Positions 1 through 8,351 of a DNA stretch of 52,208 bases are shown one piece after another. Position 1 is the first letter of the stretch. Each line of letters begins with the position of its first letter. The position numbers and the translations under genes were made by a program. This stretch comes from Betaproteobacteria bacterium (GTDB taxonomy: Bacteria; Pseudomonadota; Gammaproteobacteria; Burkholderiales; SG8-39), in the NCBI GenBank assembly GCA_947466535.1, contig CANIEV010000007.1, positions 1 through 52,208 of the forward strand, written 5' to 3'. The notes beneath the pieces were generated by a model, which saw only the letters and a list, made by a program, of their open reading frames with translations, had not been told where the DNA came from and ran no database searches.

Positions 1-2
1 CG

Positions 3-1028
3 GCGGTGGCAAGTGCCGCTGCCGCGACTGCGGCGATCCCGACCGACCCGGGCGCCAACGATCGCGTTTTCTGGGAGTCGGTGAAGGACACGAAGAACGC
101 GGATGAACTCAAGGCGTATCTGGAGCAGTTTGCAAACGGGCAGTTCGTTGCGCTGGCGCACACACGGTTGCGCGCGCTGGAGCAATCGGCGCCTCGCCCG
201 CCCGCGGCGCAAGTGGCGAGCGCCGCACCGACCGCCGCGGCCATCCAACAGGTTGCGCCCGCCGGCAGCCTCACCTCGATGCCGCACGGCACGGTGTTCA
301 GGGATTGCGCGGACTGCCCGGAGATGGTGGTGATTCCGCCGGGGAGCTTCACGATGGGGTCGCCCCCCGAGCCGCAGCGGGTATCCTCTCAAGGACCTCA
401 GCACACGGTGACGATCTCGCGAGCGTTCGCCACAGGGAAATATGAGGTGACATTTGACGATTGGGATGCCTGTACGCGCGAGAGCGGCTGCAGCCACAGG
501 CCGGACGATCGCGGCTGGCGCGGCAAGCAGCCTGTGATCAACGTGTCCTGGCAGGATGCCAAGGCGTACACCGAGTGGCTCTCGCGCAAGAGTAGGAAAA
601 CCTACCGTCTGCTGAGTGAAGCACAGTGGGAATACGTGGCGCGTGCGGGAACGACTACCGCGTTCTCTTTCGGTGCGTCGATCACGCCGCAGCAGGCGAA
701 CTACAACACCAGCGTGTCGTACGTGGGAAGCCCGGTGGCGATCACGCCGCGCGGCACGGTGCCCGTGGGCGGCTATCCTGCCAACGCCTTTGGATTACAC
801 GATGTGCACGGCAACGTGTGGGAGTGGACCGAGGACTGCTGGAATGGAAGCTATGCCGGCGCACCGACGGACGGCAGTGCGTGGGCATCGGGCGACTGTT
901 CCCAGCGCGTGCTGCGGGGCGGTTCCTGGATCAGCAATCCGCAGCTGCTGCTCTCCGCGAATCGCTACTTGGCCTCCGCGTCGCTTCGGCTCAGCGACAT
1001 CGGGTTCCGCGTTTCGAGGACCGATTGA
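3..1028 (+). CDS. Caspase-associated FGE-fold (SUMF1) protein, 5' truncated by window edge
   Basis: The reading frame is open to the first base, so the gene starts upstream; a GTG at 6 is in frame but is not a convincing start. The protein parallels the C-terminal part of the complete caspase-FGE-FGE protein at 14487-17168. A short motif (FWESVKDTKNADELKAYL) is followed by an Ala/Pro linker and one FGE-sulfatase (SUMF1, C-type-lectin-like) domain with MVVIPPGSFTMGS, YRLLSEAQWEYVARAG and VHGNVWEWTEDC, ending GFRVSRTD. The cysteine pair used by true formylglycine-generating enzymes near the end is absent, so a catalytic role is unlikely; a binding or sensor role is inferred. By analogy the missing N-terminus may carry a signal peptide and caspase domain. 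The last 40 codons are unusually divergent from the paralog (see findings). Confidence 0.85.
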   Translation, partial: AVASAAAATAAIPTDPGANDRVFWESVKDTKNADELKAYLEQFANGQFVALAHTRLRALEQSAPRPPAAQVASAAPTAAAIQQVAPAGSLTSMPHGTVFRDCADCPEMVVIPPGSFTMGSPPEPQRVSSQGPQHTVTISRAFATGKYEVTFDDWDACTRESGCSHRPDDRGWRGKQPVINVSWQDAKAYTEWLSRKSRKTYRLLSEAQWEYVARAGTTTAFSFGASITPQQANYNTSVSYVGSPVAITPRGTVPVGGYPANAFGLHDVHGNVWEWTEDCWNGSYAGAPTDGSAWASGDCSQRVLRGGSWISNPQLLLSANRYLASASLRLSDIGFRVSRTD

Positions 1029-1058
1029 TTCCTGCGCCTTGGCCTCTTTACCTCTTTT

Positions 1059-1077
1059 GCCCGCGCGAAGCGCGGGC
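1059..1077 (+). terminator. GC-rich hairpin downstream of the FGE-fold gene
   Basis: A perfect 8-bp inverted repeat GCCCGCGC with a GAA loop lies 31 bp after the stop codon. It is followed by CGGAGTATTTTGGG, which has only a short T run. It could be a transcription terminator. A GC-rich hairpin just 3' of the variable region is also typical of DGR target genes. Confidence 0.5.
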
Positions 1078-1140
1078 CGGAGTATTTTGGGAGGGGCCAA
1101 GATCGTGTGAGGCGTCTCGGGTACGGTGGCAAGACATCAA

Positions 1141-1177
1141 GGTTCAAGCCGGCCTGAACCCAACGCTTGGGTATAAT
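1141..1177 (+). promoter_or_regulatory. Promoter with two palindromes before the DUF4160-DUF2442 pair
   Basis: A consensus -10 hexamer TATAAT lies at 1172-1177, only 8 bases before the ATG at 1186, so the transcript would be leaderless or nearly so. Two inverted repeats abut it: GGTTCA-N8-TGAACC at 1141-1160 and CCCAA-CGC-TTGGG at 1159-1171. They cover the -35 region, where no good -35 hexamer is seen. This arrangement suits an autoregulated operator, as in toxin-antitoxin operons; that role is inferred. Confidence 0.6.
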
Positions 1178-1185
1178 CACTTCAG

Positions 1186-1434
1186 ATGCCGACCGTCCTT
1201 CGATCCGGTACGTTGCGAATTGTGATTTATCCGAACGATCACGATCCGCCGCATGCCCATGTGATCGGTCCGGATGGCGAGGCGAAGATTGCCTTGGCTA
1301 CGTCCGGGCACAGGCCGCACTTGCTGCAAACCGAGGGACTCAGTCGGCGCGAACTGGGTGCGGCATTGCGCGAAGTCGATGCACATTCGGCGTTGCTGTG
1401 GGAATGCTGGAGAGACATTCATGGCCGGGACTGA
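1186..1434 (+). CDS. DUF4160 domain protein
   Basis: This 82-residue protein carries the DUF4160 hallmark, a short beta-rich start followed by NDHDPPHAHV at about residues 17-26. The family's biochemical role is not established. It is commonly found next to DUF2442 genes, and the two have been considered toxin-antitoxin-like pairs. Here its last 14 bases overlap the start of a DUF2442 gene, which argues for translational coupling. There is no Shine-Dalgarno sequence and the -10 box lies 8 bases upstream, pointing to a leaderless start at this ATG. The toxin-antitoxin interpretation is inferred from arrangement only. Confidence 0.8.
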   Translation: MPTVLRSGTLRIVIYPNDHDPPHAHVIGPDGEAKIALATSGHRPHLLQTEGLSRRELGAALREVDAHSALLWECWRDIHGRD

Positions 1435-1861
1435 CTGGATTGACAGGGAACTCGCGAAACGCGGCGTCAAGGCCGAGCGGGCGGGCGCCGCGGCTGCCGC
1501 CGCCGAACCTCGGGCGAAGACGGCACGCTACGACGCCCGGCACGACCGCGTGGTGGTCGAGATGACCAATGGCTGCGTATTCGCGTTTCCGCCGCGCCTC
1601 GCCGAAGGTTTGCGCAATGCGACACCCGCACAACTTCGCGGCGTTGAGGTAACGCCGCGCGGCGGCGGACTGCATTGGGAGACGCTCGACGTGGACCTGA
1701 GTGTTCCCCGGCTGGTGCTGGGCGTCTTCGGGTCGCGGGCCTGGATGAGCGAACTCGGCCGGCGCGGCGGCAGCGCCAGCAGCCGCGCGAAAGCACTGTC
1801 CGCGCGCCGCAACGGCAAGCTGGGCGGACGTCCGCCCGCGGATCGCCGGCGGACGGCGTGA
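1421..1861 (+). CDS. DUF2442 domain protein
   Basis: This 146-residue protein starts at the ATG overlapping the end of the DUF4160 gene. Residues about 35-105 form the DUF2442 fold (RYDARHDRVVVEMTNGCVF, then FPPRLAEGL and GGGLHWETLDVDLSVP). The C-terminus is a basic Ala/Arg/Gly tail containing NGKLGGRP, also seen in other family members and perhaps nucleic-acid-binding. The N-terminal ~25 residues, including IDRELAKRG, are an Ala-rich extension. The first ~17 codons recur as a relic near 17472. Function is unknown; pairing with DUF4160 suggests the second half of a toxin-antitoxin-like module. Confidence 0.8.
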   Translation: MAGTDWIDRELAKRGVKAERAGAAAAAAEPRAKTARYDARHDRVVVEMTNGCVFAFPPRLAEGLRNATPAQLRGVEVTPRGGGLHWETLDVDLSVPRLVLGVFGSRAWMSELGRRGGSASSRAKALSARRNGKLGGRPPADRRRTA

Positions 1862-1995
1862 GAAAAGAGAGGAATGCGGGTCAGAGCGAAACCCGCGCCC
1901 GCTTCGTTGACTCGTTAATTCCCGCACATTTTCAAAAAACATCAAGCACTGGCGCCGCAGAACAGGCAGATCGCGGAAAAATCTGAAACACCGTC

Positions 1996-2011
1996 GCCGC
2001 CCGAAGGCGGC
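1996..2011. terminator. Hairpin between convergent genes
   Basis: The perfect inverted repeat GCCGCC-CGAA-GGCGGC lies between the plus-strand DUF2442 gene and the minus-strand Bug protein gene. ATTTC follows on the plus strand. A second hairpin, GCGGGT-N9-ACCCGC, lies at 1876-1896. Together they probably terminate transcription from both sides; the T tracts are weak. Confidence 0.45.
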
Positions 2012-2028
2012 ATTTCACTGTCCCCGCC

Positions 2029-3003
2029 TCACTCCGCCTTGATGTTCGCCGCCTTCGCCGCCTTGGAATACTTCTCCAGATCCGCGCGGATCAGTCGGGT
2101 CATCGCCGCGCCGTTCAGCACCAGCATGTCCATACCGGCGGATTCGAGTTTCTTTTTCAGCTCGGGTTGCGCCGCCACCTTCAGCACGTCGGCTTCGATC
2201 TTCGATGCGATTGCCGCGGGCGTTCCGGGCGGGGCCATGAAGCCGTAGTAGCTCTCGAGCGAAAAGTCCTTGAGCTCGGGGATGCCGGATTCGCGCACCG
2301 TGGGGATCTCGGGCGCGGAGGGCGAGCGTTCGGCGGACAGCAGCGCGATCGGGCGCAGGCGCCCCTGCTTGAAGAAGGGCACCGCCGGCGGCAGCGTCGC
2401 CACCACGATGTCGATATGACCCGCCACCGCATCGGCCACCGCGGGCGCGCAGCCCTTGTGCGGCACGTGCAGCGCATCGATGCCCATCGCCGCCTTGTAC
2501 ATCTCCATGCCGAAGTGGTGGGGGCTCGCGACGTTGCAGCTCGCGTAGGAATACTTGCCGGGCGAGCCCTTGAGCATCGCGGTGAATTCCTTCATGTCCT
2601 TCACCGACACCTTGGCGCTGTTGACCGCGATCACCATCGGGCCGGAGGTCACCACCGCGAGGTTGACGAAGTCGCGGGTGAAGTTGAAGGAGAGCTTGCT
2701 GTAGACCACGTCGTTGATGATGTGGGTGTTGGTGGCCAGCAGCAGGGTGTAGCCGTCGGGTGAGGCGCGGTGGACGAGTTCCGCGCCGATCGAGCCGCCC
2801 GCACCGGGGCGGTTCTCCACCACCACCTGCTGTTTCCACAGGTCGGCGAGGCGCTCGGCGAACACCCGGCCGGTGGTGTCGGCGCCGCCGCCCGGGGTGT
2901 AGGTGACGATCAGCTTCACCGGGCGATTGGGGTAGTCCTGCGCGCCCGCGAAAGGCGACAAGGTGGCGGCAATCAGCGAAAGGGAGATGAGCAGGGAGCG
3001 CAT
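2029..3003 (-). CDS. Bug-family (TctC) tripartite tricarboxylate transporter solute-binding protein
   Basis: The 324-residue product has a signal peptide (MRSLLISLSLIAATLSPFAGA) followed by the Bug signature YPNRPVKLIVTYTPGGGADT and ENRPGAGGSIGAE. Length matches the family, typically 320-330. These periplasmic proteins bind carboxylates or other small organic molecules; many betaproteobacteria carry dozens of orphan copies, and no tctA/tctB membrane genes are seen here. The ATG at 3003 was chosen because it gives a clean signal peptide; the frame extends further upstream without family similarity. The ligand cannot be told from sequence. It is followed upstream by an MFS gene on the same strand. 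Confidence 0.9.
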   Translation of the reverse strand: MRSLLISLSLIAATLSPFAGAQDYPNRPVKLIVTYTPGGGADTTGRVFAERLADLWKQQVVVENRPGAGGSIGAELVHRASPDGYTLLLATNTHIINDVVYSKLSFNFTRDFVNLAVVTSGPMVIAVNSAKVSVKDMKEFTAMLKGSPGKYSYASCNVASPHHFGMEMYKAAMGIDALHVPHKGCAPAVADAVAGHIDIVVATLPPAVPFFKQGRLRPIALLSAERSPSAPEIPTVRESGIPELKDFSLESYYGFMAPPGTPAAIASKIEADVLKVAAQPELKKKLESAGMDMLVLNGAAMTRLIRADLEKYSKAAKAANIKAE

Positions 3004-3115
3004 GACATGTCTCGGCGGGGAGGGCAATGAAGAGCTCACATTAGTCGCTATCGCGGCGGGCGACAATGCATGCACGCGGCCGGTGCGCGCTGCGCCGCGA
3101 GAGAGCACGCGCTGC

Positions 3116-4366
3116 TCAGGCAGGCGCCGGCATCCTCTGCATCCTGAATCCCTGGTGCGGCCCGGTGTGCCGCGGGTCCTTGCACGCCAACACCACCAGT
3201 GCCGCGCCGAAGGCGGTGGCGGCACAGCCGATCCAGGCCCAGTCGTAGCTGCCGAACACGGTGTACACGCGACCCGCACCCCAGGCACCGATCGCAGCTC
3301 CAATGGAGTGCGCCGCCATCAGGAAGCCCATCGCCTTGCCCATGTTGGCCACGCCGTAGCGCGATACGACGAGGCCTGCGGTCGGCGGAAAGGTGGAATA
3401 CTCCATCAGACCGAACAGGATCGCGAAGCCGATCAGCATCGGGTAGCTGTCGCCCACGCCGAGCAGGATGAAAAACGAAATCCCGCGCCCGGCGTAGATG
3501 CCGCCCAGCATCCACGAGCGGTTGAAGCGGTCGGACGCCCAGCCCGAGATCGCCATGCCGGTGAAATTGAAGCCCGAGAGCACGCTGTAGCTCATTGCGG
3601 ACAGCATCGGCGCGAAGCCGCAGGCGATCGCGAACGGAATGAAGTGCGTCTCGATGATGCCGGTGGTGGTGATGCCGCAAATGAAAAAGCTCACGAACAG
3701 CGCATAGAAGCCGGGGTCGCGGAACAGGATGCGCGTGGCTTCCAGCAGGCTCACGCGCGCCGGGCCGGCGGTTTTTACCTTGGTCCTGCCCGACTCGCCG
3801 CCGAGCAGCCACCATGCGGTGCAGGCGATCAGCACGCACACGCCGGCCACGACGAAGTAGGTGTGGCGCCAGCCGAGTGCGACGAAGCCAAGCGTCAGCA
3901 ACGGCATCATCGCGAGCTGGCCGGCGGTGGAGCCGGAGGTGGCGATGCCGGTGGCAAGACCGAGCCGCGTGTCGAACACGCGCGCCACCATCACCGTGAC
4001 CACGTTGTTGCCCACCAGCGTGAAGGCGACGCCGCCGAGCACGCCGAAGGCGAGCGCGAGATGCCAGGGCGAGCTCATGTTGCCGACAAACGTCATCGCG
4101 ACTGCGAGCAGCAGGCAGCCGCCGCTCACCACGATGCGCGCGCCGATGCGGTCCACCAGCGCGCCGACGAAGGGGTAGAGCACCGCCATCACGCTGAGCG
4201 CGAGCGCGCTTGCCGCGGAAATCGTGTCGCGCGACCAGCCGAGGCCGTTGGCCGACACCGCGCGTTCCCATTCCGGGATCGACAGGCCGAGGACGGCGCG
4301 AAAGGCAAAGGACACCGACAGCGCGACGAAGCCTACAAAAACGATGATCCAGGGGTTGGCGCGCAT
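3116..4366 (-). CDS. MFS transporter
   Basis: This 416-residue integral membrane protein has about 12 hydrophobic segments. It carries an MFS loop 2-3 motif variant (GALVDRIGARIV, about residues 67-78) and a second-half counterpart (GWASDRFNRSW). It resembles the monocarboxylate/oxalate-formate antiporter group, but the substrate is not determinable. It lies just upstream of the Bug gene on the minus strand, 112 bp apart, and is divergent from the 3-hydroxybutyryl-CoA dehydrogenase gene. No strong ribosome binding site is seen before the ATG. Confidence 0.85.
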   Translation of the reverse strand: MRANPWIIVFVGFVALSVSFAFRAVLGLSIPEWERAVSANGLGWSRDTISAASALALSVMAVLYPFVGALVDRIGARIVVSGGCLLLAVAMTFVGNMSSPWHLALAFGVLGGVAFTLVGNNVVTVMVARVFDTRLGLATGIATSGSTAGQLAMMPLLTLGFVALGWRHTYFVVAGVCVLIACTAWWLLGGESGRTKVKTAGPARVSLLEATRILFRDPGFYALFVSFFICGITTTGIIETHFIPFAIACGFAPMLSAMSYSVLSGFNFTGMAISGWASDRFNRSWMLGGIYAGRGISFFILLGVGDSYPMLIGFAILFGLMEYSTFPPTAGLVVSRYGVANMGKAMGFLMAAHSIGAAIGAWGAGRVYTVFGSYDWAWIGCAATAFGAALVVLACKDPRHTGPHQGFRMQRMPAPA

Positions 4367-4475
4367 GGGTGGCGGGGTGGCCGGTGAACGATGACCGCCC
4401 CATTATAGGTGCGGCAGAGACTCCACCTTTGGTATCGTGGCGCATCGGAAGAATCCTCAACACAAGGAATTGCAA

Positions 4476-5324
4476 ATGGCTATCAAGACCGTGGGCGTCG
4501 TCGGCGCCGGAACCATGGGCAACGGCATCGCGCAAAGCTGCGCGGCGGCGGGATTGCAGGTGGTGATGACCGACATCGGGCAGGCGCAGCTCGATCGCGG
4601 CATCAAGTCGATCGACGGCAGCCTCGAGCGCCTGGTGAAAAAGGAAAAACTGTCGGCTGCCGACAAGGCGGCGACGCTCGCGCGGGTGAAGACCGCCACC
4701 GAACTCGCCGCGCTCGGCGAATGCGACCTGGTGATCGAGGCGGCGACCGAGAACCTCGATCTCAAGCTCAAGATCTTTCACCAGATTGACGCCGCAGCTC
4801 GCCCTGACGCGGTGATCGCCTCCAACACGTCCTCGATCTCGATCACGAAGCTCGCTGCTGCCACCGGCCGGCCGGACCGCGTGATCGGCATGCATTTTTT
4901 CAATCCGGTGCCGCTGATGCAGCTGGTGGAGCTGATCAGCGGACTGCAGACCTCTGAATCCACCTACGCCGCCACCGAGTCGCTCGCGAAATCGCTCGGC
5001 AAGACGCCGGTGAAGATCAAGAACAGCCCCGGCTTCGTGGTGAACCGCATGCTCTGCCCGATGATCAACGAGGCGATCTTCGCCTTCGCCGAGGGTCTTG
5101 CCACCGCCGCCGAGATCGACGAGGCGATGAAGCTCGGCCTCAATCATCCAATCGGCCCGCTCGCGCTCTGCGATCTGATCGGGCTGGATGTGCAACTCGC
5201 GGTGATGAACGTGCTGTTCGAAGGCTTCAAGGACCCGAAGTACCGTCCCGCGCCGCTGTTGGTGGAAATGGTCGAGGCGGGTTACCTCGGGCGCAAGACC
5301 AGGCGGGGATTCTTCACGTATTGA
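4476..5324 (+). CDS. 3-hydroxybutyryl-CoA dehydrogenase
   Basis: This 282-residue protein oxidises (S)-3-hydroxybutyryl-CoA to acetoacetyl-CoA with NAD(P). It has the N-terminal Rossmann motif GAGTMGNGIA (about residues 10-19) and the active-site stretch MHFFNPVPLMQLVE. PGFVVNRML follows, then the C-terminal domain with LNHPIGPLALCDLIGLD. Length fits the single-domain Hbd/PaaH family. The ATG at 4476 follows AAGGA at a good distance, preferred over upstream in-frame codons. It stands alone as a transcription unit, divergent from the MFS gene, and would serve short-chain acyl-CoA oxidation or PHB turnover. Confidence 0.93.
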   Translation: MAIKTVGVVGAGTMGNGIAQSCAAAGLQVVMTDIGQAQLDRGIKSIDGSLERLVKKEKLSAADKAATLARVKTATELAALGECDLVIEAATENLDLKLKIFHQIDAAARPDAVIASNTSSISITKLAAATGRPDRVIGMHFFNPVPLMQLVELISGLQTSESTYAATESLAKSLGKTPVKIKNSPGFVVNRMLCPMINEAIFAFAEGLATAAEIDEAMKLGLNHPIGPLALCDLIGLDVQLAVMNVLFEGFKDPKYRPAPLLVEMVEAGYLGRKTRRGFFTY

Positions 5325-5330
5325 AATATC

Positions 5331-5351
5331 CGCGCTCGCCCCTGGAGCGCG
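5331..5351 (+). terminator. Hairpin after 3-hydroxybutyryl-CoA dehydrogenase gene
   Basis: The inverted repeat CGCGCTC-N7-GAGCGCG starts 7 bases after the stop codon. The T tract is poor (TAAGTTG follows), so termination is likely but not certain. Confidence 0.4.
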
Positions 5352-5372
5352 TAAGTTGCGCGTAAGTTTTGT

Positions 5373-5434
5373 GACTAAAATGAGCGCTCAGGTTGAGCAC
5401 TATCCGAGCTGACAGAGTCGGGCTGATTTAGTCG
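5373..5434 (+). promoter_or_regulatory. Upstream region of the CoA-ligase/liv operon with operator-like palindromes
   Basis: The 200-bp gap before the acyl-CoA synthetase gene holds the perfect 10-bp palindrome TGAGCGCTCA (5381-5390). It also holds the arms GACTAAA (about 5373) and TTTAGTC (about 5428), nested around a TTGAGC motif. These could be operator sites for the operon regulator. I could not identify a convincing -35/-10 pair. Confidence 0.3.
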
Positions 5435-5524
5435 TATAGCAATACGGGCAGGTTCCACGAGGGCGCCGCGTCGAAAAGAGCGCCCCGACTATCGGAACCC
5501 TGCGGTCCAAAGGAGAAAAATCGC

Positions 5525-7519
5525 GTGGATTCGAAGGTGACGAATTCGGCTGCGCCGGGCAATACCGGTGCGGCATTGCTCGATACCTTCCCCAAGCTGC
5601 TGCTGCATCACGCGGCGGTGCGCGGCGATCGTCCTGCGATTCGCGAGAAGGACCTCGGCATCTGGCAGACCCGCAGCTGGCGCGAGGTTGCGCGCGAGGT
5701 GGAACTGCTCGCAGGGGGGCTGGCTGAGCTGGGTTTCCGCCGCGGCATGACGCTGGCTGTGATCGGCGAGAACCGGCCGCGGCTCTACTGGGCGCTCGCC
5801 GCGGCGCAGGCGCTCGGCGGCGTGCCGGTGCCGCTCTACCAGGACGCGGTGGCGCAGGAATTCATTTTCGTGTTCCAGAACGCCGAGATGGTGTTCGCGA
5901 TCGTCGAGGACCAGGAGCAGGTGGACAAGCTGCTCGAGATCCTGCCGCAGTGCCCGACGCTGAAACACATCGTGTTCGACGAGCCGCGCGGCCTGCGCCA
6001 CTACGTGCAGCCGGAGCTGATGAGCTTCGAGAGCGTCCAGGGGCTCGGGCGTGATTTCATCGGCCGCAACCCGGAGTTCTTCGAGGACGAGATCGACAAG
6101 GGCAGCGCCAGCGACGTCGCGACCATCCTCTACACCTCGGGCACTACCGGCAACGCCAAGGGCGTGACGCTCACCCACGGGGCGATGATCGCCACCGGTC
6201 GCGGCTACTGCGAGTTCGAGAAACTCGGGCCGGACGAGGACATGCTCGCTTACCTGCCGATGGCCTGGGTGGGCCAGAACCTGTTTTCCTACACCCAGTC
6301 GATGGTGGCGGGCTTCTGCGTGTCCTGCCCCGAGTCCTCCGAGACGGTGGTGGCGGACATGCGCGAGATCGGGCCGACCTATTACTTCGCCCCGCCGCGC
6401 GTGCTCGAAGCGCTGCTCACCCAGGTGACGATACGCATGGAGGACGCGGGCTGGGTGAAGCGCAACCTGTTCCATTGCTTCATGGATGTCGCCCGCCGTG
6501 TCGGGGCGAAGATTCTGGATGCCAAGGAGCCGGTGGGCGCCGTCGACCGGCTACTCTATTTTCTTGGCAACCTGCTGGTGTACGGTCCGCTTCGCAACGT
6601 GCTTGGGATGAGCCGGGTGCGCGTGGCCTACACCGCGGGCGAGGCGATCGGGCCGGACCTGTTCGTCTTCTACCGATCGATCGGCATCAACCTCAAGCAG
6701 CTCTACGGGCAGACCGAAACCACGGTGTACGTCTGCGTGCAGCCCGACGGCGGCGTGAAGCCCGACACCGTTGGCCCGGCGATGCCCGGCGTGGAACTGA
6801 AGGTGGCGGAGAACGGCGAGATCCTGGTGCGCACGCCCGGTCTTTTCCGCGAGTACTACAAGAACCCCGAGGCGACTGCCGAAGCGAAGGACGCGGAGGG
6901 CTGGTTCCACACCGGCGATGCGGGCTATCTCGACCCCGACCAGCACCTGCGCATCATCGATCGGGCCAAGGACGTGGGCAAGCTGGCGGACGGCACGTTG
7001 TTCGCGCCGAAGTATCTCGAGAACAAGCTCAAGTTCTTTCCCTACATCAAGGAAGCGGTGGCCTACGGCGACAAACGTGACCGCGTCTGCGCCTTCATCA
7101 ACATCGACATGGAAGCGGTGGGCAACTGGGCGGAGCGGCGCAACCTCGCCTATTCCGGCTACACCGATCTCGCGGCCAAGGCGGAGGTGCTTGCGCTTGT
7201 GCGCGAGTGCGTGGAGAAGGTGAATCGCGACCTCGCCGCCGACCCGGTGCTCGGCGGCTCGCAGATCAGCCGCTTTCTCATCCTGCACAAGGAACTCGAC
7301 CCGGACGACGGCGAGATCACGCGCACGCGCAAGGTGCGACGCGGCTTCATCGCCGAGAAATACGCGGTGCTGGTCGATGCGCTTTATTCGGGCAAACCGG
7401 AATGCTTCATCGAGACGCAGGTGCGCTTCGAGGACGGGCGCACCGGTTCGATCTCCGCCACCCTGCCGATCGCCGAGGCGAAAGCCTTCCCGGTGGACGC
7501 CGCCAGGGAGGCGGCATGA
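5525..7519 (+). CDS. AMP-dependent acyl-CoA synthetase (long-chain FadD/FAA family)
   Basis: This 664-residue adenylate-forming enzyme activates a carboxylic acid to its CoA thioester with ATP. It has the ATP-binding P-loop LYTSGTTGNAKGVTLTHG (about 200-217), the core motif YGQTETTVYV, and GWFHTGDAGYL with RIIDRAKDVGKL. The long-chain type C-terminus lacks the usual final catalytic Lys environment of short-chain enzymes. The GTG at 5525 is preferred because AAAGGAGA sits upstream at the right distance. It is first in an operon with a branched-chain-type ABC transporter and a PaaK-like ligase. The substrate is therefore probably the imported acid, perhaps aromatic or branched; this is inferred. 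Confidence 0.88.
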   Translation: MDSKVTNSAAPGNTGAALLDTFPKLLLHHAAVRGDRPAIREKDLGIWQTRSWREVAREVELLAGGLAELGFRRGMTLAVIGENRPRLYWALAAAQALGGVPVPLYQDAVAQEFIFVFQNAEMVFAIVEDQEQVDKLLEILPQCPTLKHIVFDEPRGLRHYVQPELMSFESVQGLGRDFIGRNPEFFEDEIDKGSASDVATILYTSGTTGNAKGVTLTHGAMIATGRGYCEFEKLGPDEDMLAYLPMAWVGQNLFSYTQSMVAGFCVSCPESSETVVADMREIGPTYYFAPPRVLEALLTQVTIRMEDAGWVKRNLFHCFMDVARRVGAKILDAKEPVGAVDRLLYFLGNLLVYGPLRNVLGMSRVRVAYTAGEAIGPDLFVFYRSIGINLKQLYGQTETTVYVCVQPDGGVKPDTVGPAMPGVELKVAENGEILVRTPGLFREYYKNPEATAEAKDAEGWFHTGDAGYLDPDQHLRIIDRAKDVGKLADGTLFAPKYLENKLKFFPYIKEAVAYGDKRDRVCAFINIDMEAVGNWAERRNLAYSGYTDLAAKAEVLALVRECVEKVNRDLAADPVLGGSQISRFLILHKELDPDDGEITRTRKVRRGFIAEKYAVLVDALYSGKPECFIETQVRFEDGRTGSISATLPIAEAKAFPVDAAREAA

Positions 7520-7556
7520 GACCGCCGTTACTTACGTCGGAAAGCGGCCTGGCGGC

Positions 7557-8351
7557 ATGACGACCGCGCACGAACGCCGTATCGGCGAACCGGTGCTCAC
7601 GGTCGCGGAGGTGTCGCTCGCCTTCGGCGGGGTCAAGGCCCTGCAGAGCGTGTCCTTCGACGTGAGGCAGCACGAGATCCGCGCGATCATCGGCCCCAAC
7701 GGCGCGGGCAAGTCCTCGATGCTCAACGTGATCAACGGCGTGTATCACCCGCAGCAGGGCACGGTGACGTACAAGGGCGCCGCGCGCCGCGAGGTGAGCC
7801 CGCACCAGGCGGCGGCGCAGGGCATCGCTCGCACCTTTCAGAACATCGCGCTGTTCCGCGGCATGACGGTGCTCGACAACATCATGACCGGGCGCAACCT
7901 GAAGATGCGCTGCAACTTCCTGCAGCAGGCGCTCTACTGGGGCGCGGCGCAACGCGAGGAACTCGAGCACCGCCGCAAGGTGGAGGAGGTGATCGACTTC
8001 CTCGAGATCCAGCACATTCGCAAGACGCCGGTCGGCCGGCTGCCCTACGGCTTGCAGAAACGCGTCGAGCTCGGTCGCGCGCTTGCCGCCGAGCCCGAAC
8101 TTCTGCTGCTCGATGAACCGATGGCCGGCATGAACGTCGAGGAAAAGCAGGACATGTGCCGCTTCATCCTCGATGTGAACGACCAGTTCGGCACCACCAT
8201 CGTGCTGATCGAGCACGACATGGGGGTGGTGATGGATATCTCGGACCGCGTGGTGGTGCTCGACTACGGGCGCAAGATTGCCGACGGCACACCGGATGAA
8301 GTGCGCGGCGATTCGAAGGTGATCGATGCGTATCTCGGGGTGGCGCACTGA
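7557..8351 (+). CDS. livG: Branched-chain amino acid-type ABC transporter ATP-binding protein LivG
   Basis: This 264-residue ABC ATPase has Walker A GPNGAGKSS, the Q-loop region ARTFQNIALF, a signature-region variant LPYGLQKRVELGRAL and Walker B LLLLDEPMAGM. The switch His lies in LIEHDMGVVM. It drives import with LivF through LivH/LivM. The start at 7557 gives family-like spacing; the frame runs further upstream into the synthetase gene. Its TGA overlaps by one base the ATG of a 42-codon leader that copies the beginning of livH. The signature motif lacks canonical LSGGQ, which is usual for this subfamily. Confidence 0.93.
   Translation: MTTAHERRIGEPVLTVAEVSLAFGGVKALQSVSFDVRQHEIRAIIGPNGAGKSSMLNVINGVYHPQQGTVTYKGAARREVSPHQAAAQGIARTFQNIALFRGMTVLDNIMTGRNLKMRCNFLQQALYWGAAQREELEHRRKVEEVIDFLEIQHIRKTPVGRLPYGLQKRVELGRALAAEPELLLLDEPMAGMNVEEKQDMCRFILDVNDQFGTTIVLIEHDMGVVMDISDRVVVLDYGRKIADGTPDEVRGDSKVIDAYLGVAH

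Noticed and set aside
2029-3003. Bug protein as part of a local tripartite tricarboxylate transporter
   Set aside because: No tctA or tctB membrane genes are present; the neighbour is an MFS transporter, so it is treated as an orphan binding protein.
3048-5195. Long open frame of about 715 codons on the minus strand across the MFS and dehydrogenase genes
   Set aside because: Composition is Arg/His/Ala-rich low-complexity and it overlaps two well-supported genes; a GC-rich shadow frame.
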